From: JBBDYG01 sp040901765
Lineage (GTDB): Bacteria > Planctomycetota > Planctomycetia > Pirellulales > Lacipirellulaceae
Assembly (NCBI GenBank): GCA_040901765.1
Contig: JBBDYG010000106.1
Span: forward strand, 11,775 to 75,774
Length of the DNA stretch: 64,000 nt
Reading direction: 5' to 3'
The stretch's first letter is position 1. The number at the start of each line of letters is the position of its first letter. The notes under the pieces were generated by a model. The model saw only the letters and a program-made list of their open reading frames with translations. It ran no database searches and was not told the DNA's origin. The position numbers and the translations under genes were made by a program. Shown piece after piece: positions 48,941-57,994 of this stretch.

Positions 48941-50156
48941 CGCTCGTCTGGACAACGGCCTGGAAATCGTCGCCGAAAGCAATCCGGCCGCCTATTCGCT
49001 CGGCATAGGCATCTTCGTAAAAACTGGTGCTCGCGATGAAACGGACGAGGTGGCCGGCGTGAGTCATTTTCTCGAGCACATGGCGTTCAAAGGTACGCCA
49101 AGGCGCTCCGCGGAGGACGTGAACCGCGAGTTCGACGAGATCGGCGCCCATTACAACGCGTTCACGAGCGAAGAAAGCACTGTCTACTACGCCTCGGTGC
49201 TGCCCGAGTACCAGGAACCGTGCCTCGATCTGCTGGCCGACATCATCCGGCCCAGCTTGCGGCGCGAGGATTTCAATCTGGAAAAGAAGGTGATCCTCGA
49301 AGAAATCCAGATGTACCTCGACCAGCCGCCCTACGGCATGGATGACCATCTTAAGCTGCTGTGCTTCGGCCGGCATCCCGTCGCGCGAAGCGTGCTCGGA
49401 ACGGCCGACTCGATCGCAGCGCTGACCGCCGAGCAGATGGAGAATTATTTTGAACATCGCTATCGGCCGGGCAATCTGCTCGTGGCCGCGGCGGGTCAGA
49501 TGGACTTCGATCGCCTCGTCGAACAAGTGGCCGAGCGCTGCGCAGCGTGGCAAGGCAGCGTGCCGGACCGGGAAACGCCGGCCGTTGAGGTTCACGAGCA
49601 ATTCGAAGTGAAACCGCACCTCGCCGCGACACAGGAATATATCCTGTGCCTTGGCGCGGCCCCGACCGCCGAAGACGAAGACCGTTTCGCGGCGAAGCTA
49701 ATGGCCACCGTTGTCGGCGACGACAGCGGCAGCCGCATGTACTGGGAACTTGTCGATCCCGGTCTCGCCGAGTCCGCAAGCTTCGGCCACTACGAATATC
49801 AAGGCCTGGGAATGTTCTATACCTGGCTGAGTTGCGAACCGGATCAAGCCGGCGACAACCTCAAGCGCTTGCGAGAAATCTTTCACACCGTGGAGGCAAG
49901 CGGCGTGACCGAGCAGGAACTCGAGCAAGCCAAGAACAAAGTCAAATCGCGCGTCGTGCTCGGCAGCGAGCGCCCGCGCAGCCGGCTGTTCAACGTCGGC
50001 GGCAATTGGTCGCAGCGCCGCGAGTACCGCGCCGTTACCGACGACCTGGCCAGCGTCGATCGCCTGACCGTGGATGACCTCAGCCGCGTTCTGAAGCGCT
50101 ATCCACTCTCCAAGTGTGCGATCGTGACGGTGGGGCCGCTGGAGAGTCTTGTTTAG
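48927..50156 (+). CDS. M16 family zinc metallopeptidase, catalytic partner
   Basis: The 409-residue protein has the inverted zinc motif HFLEH in VAGVSHFLEHMAFKGT, the downstream Glu in LEKKVILEEIQMY, and the R/Y segment of the C-terminal domain. It is the catalytic M16 subunit, likely processing short peptides. I chose the TTG at 48927 since TGGAGA lies 6 bases upstream and the product begins EFRSARLDNGLEIVAES, the family start. The upstream frame lies inside the preceding gene. The overlapping arrangement strongly suggests a stoichiometric pair. Confidence 0.9.
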   Translation: MEFRSARLDNGLEIVAESNPAAYSLGIGIFVKTGARDETDEVAGVSHFLEHMAFKGTPRRSAEDVNREFDEIGAHYNAFTSEESTVYYASVLPEYQEPCLDLLADIIRPSLRREDFNLEKKVILEEIQMYLDQPPYGMDDHLKLLCFGRHPVARSVLGTADSIAALTAEQMENYFEHRYRPGNLLVAAAGQMDFDRLVEQVAERCAAWQGSVPDRETPAVEVHEQFEVKPHLAATQEYILCLGAAPTAEDEDRFAAKLMATVVGDDSGSRMYWELVDPGLAESASFGHYEYQGLGMFYTWLSCEPDQAGDNLKRLREIFHTVEASGVTEQELEQAKNKVKSRVVLGSERPRSRLFNVGGNWSQRREYRAVTDDLASVDRLTVDDLSRVLKRYPLSKCAIVTVGPLESLV

Positions 50157-50275
50157 ATCGTCAGGAAGCGCGACCCTTGCGGCATTCCTCTACCAAAACA
50201 GGCAATTATCGTTGTTGGCTACTGACGAACTGCCGATTAGAATTGAAAGTACCCCACCAAGTTCTCGGAGCAATT

Positions 50276-50539
50276 ATGGTCATCACGCTCTCTTTGACTC
50301 CCGAATTGCACGCCCAATTGGAACGGCAGGCCAAGGCGTCGGGGAAAGAAGTAGTATCGTACATTGCAGATACGCTTGAGACGGTAGCTTTGGCGAATCC
50401 GACCGGGATTTCTGCTGTGTCCGACCGAGAGGAACTTGACGATTGGCTTGCACGCTTCGATGACTGGGCGAGTCGGCGAAAGACTTATAATCCGAATTTC
50501 GATGATCGCCGGGATTCAATTTATCCGGACCGCGCGTGA
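50276..50539 (+). CDS. Putative antitoxin of a PIN-domain toxin-antitoxin pair
   Basis: The 87-residue protein starts MVITLSLTPELHAQLERQAK with a ribbon-helix-helix-like N-terminus suited for DNA binding. It has an acidic C-terminal half ending NFDDRRDSIYPDRA, the kind of tail that plugs a PIN toxin. ATG 50276 has GGAG 7 bases upstream. Its stop overlaps the toxin start (GTGA), as in most type II TA operons. The family is not named here. Confidence 0.75.
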   Translation: MVITLSLTPELHAQLERQAKASGKEVVSYIADTLETVALANPTGISAVSDREELDDWLARFDDWASRRKTYNPNFDDRRDSIYPDRA

Positions 50540-51000
50540 CGCTAATTCTTGCCGACACCAACTTGACTTTACGCATGGTTGAGCGTGACCATGTTGACCA
50601 CCAAGTGGCCATGTCCAGTGTTCGGAGTTTGAGAGAACGCAGCTACGCGCCGGCGATTGTGCCACAAGTTGTGTATGAATTCTGGGTGGTCGCGACCCGT
50701 CCAAAGGAAAACAATGGATTGGGTATGGCAGCCTCCGAGGCCATCATGGAGTTAGATGAGCTTCTCCCGCTCTTCCGACTGCTTCGGGATGAGCGGTCCA
50801 TTTATGAACACTGGTTCGAACTCGTGGCTCGGAATGCAATCGTTGGCAAACGTGCCCATGATGCTCGAATTGTCGCTGCGATGTTACGGCACCAGATTTC
50901 CTACGTGTTGACGTTCAATTCGCAAGATTTCTTCCGCTATGCTGGCGTTCAAGTCGTGGATCCTCGCGATATTTCTTCGCTGCCTGCACTAGGAAGGTGA
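50536..51000 (+). CDS. PIN domain toxin (VapC-like ribonuclease)
   Basis: The 154-residue protein has the PIN acidic residues: Asp7 in LILADTNLTL, Glu in VVYEFWVV, Asp in AHDARIVAAM and Asp in TFNSQDFFRY. PIN toxins cleave tRNA or rRNA when not bound by antitoxin. The GTG start at 50536 overlaps the stop of the antitoxin gene by four bases. The last residues (VVDPRDI) are typical of this family. Confidence 0.85.
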   Translation: MTLILADTNLTLRMVERDHVDHQVAMSSVRSLRERSYAPAIVPQVVYEFWVVATRPKENNGLGMAASEAIMELDELLPLFRLLRDERSIYEHWFELVARNAIVGKRAHDARIVAAMLRHQISYVLTFNSQDFFRYAGVQVVDPRDISSLPALGR

Positions 51001-51084
51001 CAGGCCACAATGCTACCGCCCCGCCTCGCAGCGGGTTAGAATGGAATCAGCACACTCCATCTTTCTGCTGCGGGATCATCCACG

Positions 51085-54000
51085 ATGACGGGACTAGGTT
51101 CCAACTGGCAACGCGCGTTCGGGTGCAGTTTGCTGCTCCTGGCTGCGCCTGCGCAAGCCGAGGAGCCGGTCGACTTCAACCGCGACATTCGGCCGCTGCT
51201 GGGGAACAACTGTTTCGCCTGCCATGGCCCCGACGAAGCGAAGCGGGAGGCCGAGTTGCGGCTCGATCGGCGCGATTCGGCGCTCGCCGAATTGCCTACC
51301 GGTTCGCGGGCGATTGTGCCGGGCGATCGTGAAGCGAGCGAGTTGGTCGCGCGGATTTCGTCCGATGACGCTGAACTGCGGATGCCGCCGGCCGATTCGG
51401 GCAAGGAACTGACGCCGGAGCAGATCGAACTATTGACCCGCTGGGTGGCGCGAGGCGCCGAGTATGCGCCGCACTGGTCGCTGGTGCCGCCGCGGCGGAC
51501 GACGCTGCCGGAGGATGAGGGGCAGAAGCATCCGATAGACCGGCTGCTAGTTGCGAAGTTGAAGAGCCTGTCTCAAAACAGCGAAACCACCTCCCCTAGC
51601 CCCTCCCCCGGGGACGGGGGAGGGGGATTGGGCCTGTCGCTACGGGCGGACGAAGCGACGCTTGTGCGGCGGCTCTACTTCGACTTGCTGGGGTTGCCGC
51701 CCGATGCGAAGCGCGTCGAACAGCTCTTGGCCGACGAGAGGCCACTCGCTTACGAGCAACTCGTCGATGAGCTGTTGGCCTCGCCCCACTTCGGCGAGCG
51801 GATGGCCATGTATTGGCTCGACCTGGTGCGCTACGCCGACACGAACGGGTATCACGGCGATAACTATCGCAGTGTTTGGCCCTACCGCGACTACGTGATT
51901 CGCGCGTTCAACGTCAACAAGCCGTTCGATGAGTTCACCATTGAACAGCTTGCCGGTGATTTGCTACCGGACGCGACGCAAGAGCAACGTGTTGCATCAG
52001 CTTACAATCGGCTGAACATGATTACGGCCGAAGGCGGATCGCAGGCGAAGGAATACCTGGCCAAGTACGCCGCCGACCGCGTGCGGACGACGGCGACGGT
52101 GTGGATGGGCATGACGCTGGGCTGCGCCCAATGTCACGATCACAAATTCGACCCGTTCACGGCGGAAGATTTCTACAGCTTCGCGTCGTACTTTGCGGAT
52201 ATCCAGGAGCGCGGCGTTTACAATTACACGGAAGGCCGCTGGGATCCGGAGATGCCGGTTCCGTCGCCGACGCAGGCCGAGCAACAGCGGCAGATTGAAG
52301 CTCAAATCGCCACCGCGGAGAGTAAGCTGGCGGAGGAGACACCCGAATTGGCCGCCGCGCGCGAGGCGTGGGAGCGCGAGCAACGCGACCGCGTTCGGGC
52401 CGATGAGCTTATGTTTACTGCGCTCCGCCCCAGGGCCAAAAAGAGCGCCTTCGGCACGAAGCTCAAGTTGCTCGAAGACAACTCGCTGCTGGCCATCGGC
52501 GCGAAGGTGAATAACGAAGTCTATCTGGTCAATCTCCAGGTCGGTCCCGAACCGATCACGGCGATTCAACTCGAAGCCCTGACTCATCCGAGCCTTACTA
52601 ACGGCAGCCTGTCGCACGCCAACGGCAACTTCGTGCTGACTGGGTTTGAGGTTGAAGTAGCAGGGCCGGCCGAACCTCACCGGAAAGTGGCGATTGCCGG
52701 TGCAGTGGCGGACTATACGGCCAAGGACCACCCTATCGAACATGCGATCGACCAGGATGCGAATACCGGTTGGTCAGTGGACGGGCATCAACACGCGCTC
52801 GACCGCCGGGCGATCTTCACCTTTGCCGAACCGCTCCCCGTACCGGAAGGGGGACGCCTGATCGTGCGATTGCGTCACGAATCGATCTACCCCGTTCACA
52901 ACATTGGTCGTTTCCGACTTTCGGTAACGTCCAACGCAAAGCCGGGGCTGCCGTCGCACGGGCTGCCGGACGACATCGCGCACGCGCTGCAGGCCGAGCC
53001 GGCGGCGCGAACCACAGCGCAAAAAGATTTGCTGGCCGCCCATTTTCGTCAGATCACGCCGCTGCTGGAGACCGATCGCGCGAAGCTTAAGTCGCTGCGC
53101 GATCAACAAGCGGCGCTGGTCAAGGAGATACCCACGGTGCTGGTGTCGGTGTCCGTCGAACCGCGTGAAACCCGATTACTGCCGCGGGGAAACTGGCTCG
53201 ATGAGACCGGCCCCGTGGTGCAGCCGCACGTGCCGGCGGTGTTTGCAATTGACAGCACCAAGCCCCAGCAGCGTGAGACGCGGCTCGATCTGGCACGGTG
53301 GTTTGTGTCGCCCAAGAATCCGCTCACCGCGCGGGTGTTCGTCAACCGCGTGTGGAAACTCCTTTTTGGCCGAGGACTCGCTACACCGCTTGACGACCTA
53401 GGCACGCAAGGCACGCCGCCGCTGCATGAGGACGTGCTCGATTGGCTGGCCGTCGAGTTCCGCGAGAGTGGGTGGGACGTGAAGCACCTCGTGCGGCTGA
53501 TCGTCACCTCCCAGGCGTACCAGCAATCGTCCACTCCGACCGAGGCACAACTGGAACGCGATCCGCTTAACCTGCTCTTCGCACGACAATCGCGTTTCCG
53601 GTTCGACGCAGAGATGGTTCGCGACAACGCGCTTTGCGTAAGCGGTCTGTGGAACCCAGCCATCGGCGGCCCGAGCGTGAAGCCCTACCAACCCGCGGGT
53701 TACTGGTCGCAGCTCAATTTCCCCGAACGCGAATGGGAAGCCGACACCGGTGCGAGTTTATATCGCCGCGGGTTATACACCTACTGGATGCGGACGTTCC
53801 TGCACCCTAGTTTGCTCGCGTTCGACGCGCCGAACCGCGAAGAGAGCACCTGCCAACGGGAACGCTCGACCACGCCATTGCAGTCGCTCGCGCTCTTGAA
53901 CGATCCGACCTACGTCGAAACGGCCCGGGTGTTCGCGCAGCGAATTCTGGCCGACGGCGGCGCGGAGACGAGCGACCGCATCAACTGGGCCTACCGGGAA

Positions 54001-54219
54001 GTATTGTCGCGCGAACCGACCGGTCCGGTCTGCGACGAATTGCGAGCCCTCTTCGAGCAGGACCTGCGCGAATACCAATCCGACCCGGCCGCAGCCACGG
54101 AACTAATCAAAATCGGTGCGACGCCTGTATCTACAACCATCGACCCAGCCGAGCTAGCCGCGTGGACGTCCGTAGCCCGGGTACTGCTGAACCTGCACGA
54201 AACAATTACGCGATACTAG
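51085..54219 (+). CDS. Secreted PSCyt1-DUF1549-DUF1553 protein
   Basis: The 1044-residue protein has a signal peptide (LLLLAAPAQAEE) and a planctomycete cytochrome C (PSCyt1) domain with heme motif CFACHG near residue 43. DUF1549 follows (RRLYFDLLGLPPDAKRVEQL, ADTNGYHGDNYRSVWPYRDY) with a second heme-like CAQCHDHK. An intermediate beta-rich, carbohydrate-binding-like region lies at ~490-640, and DUF1553 (FVNRVWKLLFGRGLATPLDD) forms the C-terminus. Function unknown; such genes are usually paired with DUF1501, as here. Residues ~170-182 (NSETTSPSPSPGDGGGG) are translated from a palindromic repeat inside the gene. Confidence 0.92.
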   Translation: MTGLGSNWQRAFGCSLLLLAAPAQAEEPVDFNRDIRPLLGNNCFACHGPDEAKREAELRLDRRDSALAELPTGSRAIVPGDREASELVARISSDDAELRMPPADSGKELTPEQIELLTRWVARGAEYAPHWSLVPPRRTTLPEDEGQKHPIDRLLVAKLKSLSQNSETTSPSPSPGDGGGGLGLSLRADEATLVRRLYFDLLGLPPDAKRVEQLLADERPLAYEQLVDELLASPHFGERMAMYWLDLVRYADTNGYHGDNYRSVWPYRDYVIRAFNVNKPFDEFTIEQLAGDLLPDATQEQRVASAYNRLNMITAEGGSQAKEYLAKYAADRVRTTATVWMGMTLGCAQCHDHKFDPFTAEDFYSFASYFADIQERGVYNYTEGRWDPEMPVPSPTQAEQQRQIEAQIATAESKLAEETPELAAAREAWEREQRDRVRADELMFTALRPRAKKSAFGTKLKLLEDNSLLAIGAKVNNEVYLVNLQVGPEPITAIQLEALTHPSLTNGSLSHANGNFVLTGFEVEVAGPAEPHRKVAIAGAVADYTAKDHPIEHAIDQDANTGWSVDGHQHALDRRAIFTFAEPLPVPEGGRLIVRLRHESIYPVHNIGRFRLSVTSNAKPGLPSHGLPDDIAHALQAEPAARTTAQKDLLAAHFRQITPLLETDRAKLKSLRDQQAALVKEIPTVLVSVSVEPRETRLLPRGNWLDETGPVVQPHVPAVFAIDSTKPQQRETRLDLARWFVSPKNPLTARVFVNRVWKLLFGRGLATPLDDLGTQGTPPLHEDVLDWLAVEFRESGWDVKHLVRLIVTSQAYQQSSTPTEAQLERDPLNLLFARQSRFRFDAEMVRDNALCVSGLWNPAIGGPSVKPYQPAGYWSQLNFPEREWEADTGASLYRRGLYTYWMRTFLHPSLLAFDAPNREESTCQRERSTTPLQSLALLNDPTYVETARVFAQRILADGGAETSDRINWAYREVLSREPTGPVCDELRALFEQDLREYQSDPAAATELIKIGATPVSTTIDPAELAAWTSVARVLLNLHETITRY
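51591..51630. repeat. GC-rich palindromic repeat inside the DUF1549 gene
   Basis: CTCCCCTAGCCCCTCCCCC faces GGGGACGGGGGAGGGGGATT. It belongs to the CCCTCCCC/GGGGAGGG family seen at 15148 and 37826. The insertion is in frame and encodes a Ser/Pro then Gly-rich stretch. Confidence 0.8.
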
Positions 54220-54240
54220 AATCTCGTAGACAATCCTTTA

Positions 54241-54384
54241 TTACCACGGCGGCACGGAGTACACGGAGAAAAGCCTCGGATCCGAACTTAGCAGGAGCGC
54301 GTTTCCTTCTACATTCCTTCTTTGATTCTCCGTGTTCTCAGTGCCTCAGTGGTGCTATTAATTGCTTCTTTTCGGTTTGAGTAA
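54241..54384. repeat. Repeat family E copy 2
   Basis: ACCACGGCGGCACGGAGTAC and ACGGAGAAAAGCC face TTCTCCGTGTTCTCAGTGCC and TCAGTGGTGCTATTAATTGC. The right end with TTGCTTCTTTTCGGTTTGAG resembles 33077-33133. It lies between the DUF1549 and DUF1501 genes. Confidence 0.75.
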
Positions 54385-54389
54385 GAGTG

Positions 54390-55826
54390 ATGGAGTTTTT
54401 TCTGGAAAGTACATTAGTTCAACTCGCGGCTAGGCGGACGTTTTTGAGTCGCGCCGGTTATGGCGTGGGCAGTCTTGCGCTGGCGACGCTGCTGGGCCGG
54501 AATGCAGCCGGAGCGTCGAGTCGGCCGGCGGCGTGGTCGGGCGTCGTGCAGCCGCTTCACGTGCCGCCCCGAGCGCGGCGGGTGATTCATCTATGCATGG
54601 CCGGCGGGCCTTCGCAGTGCGAGACGCTCGATCACAAACCGCAACTTGCGAAACTTCACGGCCAGCCGATGCCCGCGTCCTACACGGCAGGTCAACCCAT
54701 CGCGCAATTGCAAGGCCAAGAGTTGCGATGCCTCGCGCCGCAGCACGCGTTTGTCAAATGCGGCGACTCGGGCCAGGAGATTTCGGCGATCTTTCCGCAC
54801 ATCGCGCGGATCGCCGACGACCTGTGCATCGTCCGCTCGATGCAGACCGAGCAAATCAACCACGATCCCGCTCACACCTACATGAACACCGGCACGAGCA
54901 TCTCGGGCCGGCCGAGCATGGGCTCGTGGCTGCTCTATGGCCTGGGGTCCGAGTCGGACACGCTGCCCGGCTACGTCGTTCTGACTTCGGCCGGCGGCGG
55001 CCAAAGCCAGCCGATCGCCGCGCGACAGTGGCACAGCGGTTTCTTGCCGAGCCAATTTCAGGGCGTGCAGTTTCACGCCAAAGGCGACCCGGTGCTGTAC
55101 CTTGGCCGCCCCAAGGGCGTCTCAGACGATCGCCAGCGGCGGGTGCTCGATGCCGTTAGCGCAATCAATCGCGCGAGTGACGAGCGGCTGCACGATCCGG
55201 AAATTGCCGCTCGCATTGCGCAATATGAGCTCGCCTTCCGCATGCAGATGAGCGTGCCGGAGCTAATCGATTTTTCGAGCGAGCCACAGCATATTCTCGA
55301 TGCGTACGGGGTGAAGCAGATCGGCGAAGGCACATTCGCGAGCAATTGCCTTCTCGCTCGCCGGCTCGCGGAACGCGGAGTCCGCTTCGTTCAGCTTTAC
55401 CATCGCGGTTGGGATCACCACGGCGGAGTGAAGCAGGGCACGGCGACCACCGCCAAGCTGGTCGATCAGGCCTCCGCAGCGCTGGTCAACGACCTCAAAC
55501 AGCGCGGCATGTTGGACGATACACTGGTCGTCTGGGGCGGTGAGTTCGGCCGTACCCCGATGGCCCAAGGCGATGGCCGCGACCACCACATCCGCGGCTT
55601 CTCGCTTTGGATGGCCGGCGGCGGAATCAAGCCCGGCATCACCTATGGCGCGACCGACGAGCTAGGCTACAGTGCGGTCGAGAATCCAGTTCACGTTCAC
55701 GATCTCCATGCCACGCTGCTGCACGTAATGGGGATTGACCATCGGAAGCTAACCTATCGGTTTCAAGGTCGCGACTTCCGGCTAACTGATGAAGCAGGGC
55801 GTGTGGTAAAAGAGATACTGGCGTAG
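54390..55826 (+). CDS. DUF1501 domain protein, Tat-exported
   Basis: The 478-residue protein has a Tat-like signal (AARRTFLSRAGYGVGSLALA) and the DUF1501 pattern: HLCMAGGPSQCETLDHKP, NHDPAHTYMNTGTSISGRPS, YHRGWDHHGG, and LVVWGGEFGRTPMAQGDGRD followed by HH. The conserved His and Asp clusters recall alkaline-phosphatase/sulfatase-fold metal sites, and the family is thought to act with DUF1549/DUF1553 proteins, perhaps in polymer degradation or sulfatase-like reactions. It follows that gene, as usual in planctomycetes. ATG 54390 is preferred; GTG 54387 is adjacent. Confidence 0.9.
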   Translation: MEFFLESTLVQLAARRTFLSRAGYGVGSLALATLLGRNAAGASSRPAAWSGVVQPLHVPPRARRVIHLCMAGGPSQCETLDHKPQLAKLHGQPMPASYTAGQPIAQLQGQELRCLAPQHAFVKCGDSGQEISAIFPHIARIADDLCIVRSMQTEQINHDPAHTYMNTGTSISGRPSMGSWLLYGLGSESDTLPGYVVLTSAGGGQSQPIAARQWHSGFLPSQFQGVQFHAKGDPVLYLGRPKGVSDDRQRRVLDAVSAINRASDERLHDPEIAARIAQYELAFRMQMSVPELIDFSSEPQHILDAYGVKQIGEGTFASNCLLARRLAERGVRFVQLYHRGWDHHGGVKQGTATTAKLVDQASAALVNDLKQRGMLDDTLVVWGGEFGRTPMAQGDGRDHHIRGFSLWMAGGGIKPGITYGATDELGYSAVENPVHVHDLHATLLHVMGIDHRKLTYRFQGRDFRLTDEAGRVVKEILA

Positions 55827-55974
55827 CGACTAGCCGAACCGCGTGCGGCGTCAACGTGGTCCTGGACTTAACGATAACCGACTTGCTGAATCTAGTTGAT
55901 CGCCTGGGCTACAGATGAATCCAATTTGATTGACGCTCCCTTTTGAGATCCGAAATCCTGGCAGGAGTGAACTA

Positions 55975-57207
55975 ATGAAAATATCGACAACTTGCATTTG
56001 CCAATGGGCGCTCGTCGCGACCGTGGTGGTTGTCTGGCCCCCGGCATACGCCTTTTCAGCTGTTGCATACCGAGTGACCGATCTTGGCACGTTGGGCGGC
56101 CAAACGAGCCGCGCGACTGCAATTAACAACCTGGGCCAGGTGGTCGGCACCTCGTACACTTCCGATCCAATTTTGCCCAACCTGCGGGCGTTTCGCACTG
56201 CTCCAAACGCAACGATCAATCCGGCAACCGACAACCTTGGTACGCTGGGAGGCACATATAGTATTGCTAACGATATAAATGATCGAGGGCAAGTCGTTGG
56301 TGGTTCGTACATTGCGAGTTCTGTTGCACATGCGTTTCGAACTAAACCGAACGCTCCGATCGATCCCATTACAGACGACTTGGGCACGCTCGGAGGAGAA
56401 GTAAGCACGGCGGCTGCAATCAATGAATCGGGCCAAGTTGTTGGTTTTTCGTATCTTTCTGGACATACCATGCCTCGGGCATTTAGGACTGGTCCAAACG
56501 CCGCTATTCAACCGGCGACGGACAATCTCGGCACGCTCGGAGGAACCGAAAGCGTGGCAAATGGAATCAACAATAGTGGACAGGTTGTTGGTTACTCGAC
56601 CCTTCCCGGCAATCCAAGACCCTTAGTCCACGCATTTCGAACTTCGGGACCAGGACCAATGAATGCTGTTACGGATGACATCGGAATAGCCGTCGGAAGC
56701 AGCATCGGCGAAGGAATAAACGACAGTGGACAAGTCACTGGAGACGCGGATTATTTGGGCACAACCATAGGAATGAACAATGGTTTTCGAACAGCGCCCA
56801 ATGAAGTAATCAGTCCAGCAACTGACGATCTCGGAACATTACCAGGGAGTGTCGCCACGTACCCGCACGCGATCAATTCCGCAGGTTGGGTTGTAGGCTC
56901 CGTCTTAATGGGGACTCGACGCGTTCCCCGTCCTTTCTTGTATGACGGTACGACAACGGTTGAACTCAACAACGTACTCGATGAGACGGGAATTGGCTGG
57001 ATGCTGGAAGTCGCGAGGGACATCAACGACCGCGGGCAAATCGTGGGCTATGGAATTCACAACGGTGCGAGGCGCGCATTTCGTTTAGACCCGATCCCGA
57101 TTCCAGAACCTTCTACATTTGCCATTACAGTCGTTGCCGCGTGTGCGATGATTACATGTTTCTTTCATACAGGGTCGCGACCTGTGCCGTCACCGGCTGC
57201 GACGTAG
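55975..57207 (+). CDS. HAF-repeat PEP-CTERM secreted protein
   Basis: The 410-residue protein has a signal peptide (MKISTTCICQWALVATVVVV, then WPPAYAF) and a series of about seven HAF/beta-propeller-type repeats. Clear units are DLGTLGGQTSRATAINNLGQ, NLGTLGGTYSIANDINDRGQ, DLGTLGGEVSTAAAINESGQ and NLGTLGGTESVANGINNSGQ; each ends VVG. It ends with a PEP-CTERM signal PIPEPSTFAITVVAACAMIT plus a basic tail, so it should be processed by exosortase and displayed on the surface or in matrix. ATG 55975 has AGGAG 8 bases upstream. Confidence 0.9.
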   Translation: MKISTTCICQWALVATVVVVWPPAYAFSAVAYRVTDLGTLGGQTSRATAINNLGQVVGTSYTSDPILPNLRAFRTAPNATINPATDNLGTLGGTYSIANDINDRGQVVGGSYIASSVAHAFRTKPNAPIDPITDDLGTLGGEVSTAAAINESGQVVGFSYLSGHTMPRAFRTGPNAAIQPATDNLGTLGGTESVANGINNSGQVVGYSTLPGNPRPLVHAFRTSGPGPMNAVTDDIGIAVGSSIGEGINDSGQVTGDADYLGTTIGMNNGFRTAPNEVISPATDDLGTLPGSVATYPHAINSAGWVVGSVLMGTRRVPRPFLYDGTTTVELNNVLDETGIGWMLEVARDINDRGQIVGYGIHNGARRAFRLDPIPIPEPSTFAITVVAACAMITCFFHTGSRPVPSPAAT

Positions 57208-57401
57208 CTAGCCCCCAAGAGCAACACGAAGAAGGGTGAAAAGTAAGACTCTTGCGCGAGCACCGCATTACTTCCCCAGCCCCCAGCTCCCAACTCCCCT
57301 ACTACCCAATGTCTAGTGCCTACTGAATTCGCCTAAAATAACTTTTGTCCCATGAATGTGATTCGCTGTTCGCGTGCCACAATTCTGCCTTCCGCACCAC
57401 G

Positions 57402-57890
57402 ATGATTCTTGCCCAACAGTTTTCCGATCAATTGCAGGTTTTTTCCGACCGCCTCGGCCTAATCATCGTCGATCACGGCTCGGTGCGCGAGGAGAGCAAC
57501 CGCATGTTGCTCGAAGTGGTGAGGCGCTTCGCCGAATGGTCGGGACTGCCGATTGTGGAACCGGCGCACATGGAGCTGGCCGAGCCGTCGATCGCCGCGG
57601 CGTTTGACCGCTGCGTTGAGCGCGGCGCCAAGCTGATCGCGGTGTTTCCGTACTTCCTACTGCCGGGGCGACACTGGCAGAGCGACATCCCGCGGCTGGT
57701 GGCTGACGCCGCGCGAAAACATGCCGACATCAAGCATCTTGTCACCGCTCCGCTGGCCCTTCATCCACTGATGCTGTCGATCATCGGGGACCGCTTAACG
57801 TACTGTCTGGCACACGCGCAGCATGGCGGACCCCGCTGCGATGCGTGTCACGATTTGCCGGGCTGCCAGCTTTCCGAGAATCCACTCTAA
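57402..57890 (+). CDS. CbiX/SirB-like chelatase
   Basis: The 162-residue protein is a single-domain CbiX-type chelatase that inserts cobalt or iron into a sirohydrochlorin-like tetrapyrrole. Visible motifs are GLIIVDHGSVREESNRMLLE with the metal-binding His, PAHMELAEPSIAAAF, and FPYFLLPGRHWQSDIP with the second His. Cysteines in CDACHDLPGCQL at the C-terminus could bind a metal or cluster. There are no other cobalamin or siroheme genes nearby. ATG 57402 matches the domain start. Confidence 0.85.
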   Translation: MILAQQFSDQLQVFSDRLGLIIVDHGSVREESNRMLLEVVRRFAEWSGLPIVEPAHMELAEPSIAAAFDRCVERGAKLIAVFPYFLLPGRHWQSDIPRLVADAARKHADIKHLVTAPLALHPLMLSIIGDRLTYCLAHAQHGGPRCDACHDLPGCQLSENPL

Positions 57891-57994
57891 CGGCCACGAA
57901 GAGTTGAACCGCTGTAGCGATCTTGTCGATAGAAACGAATGATCGCAGGTACTCATTACGCTGGCAGTGCTAGCGTTGCACGTGGAGAAGGATC

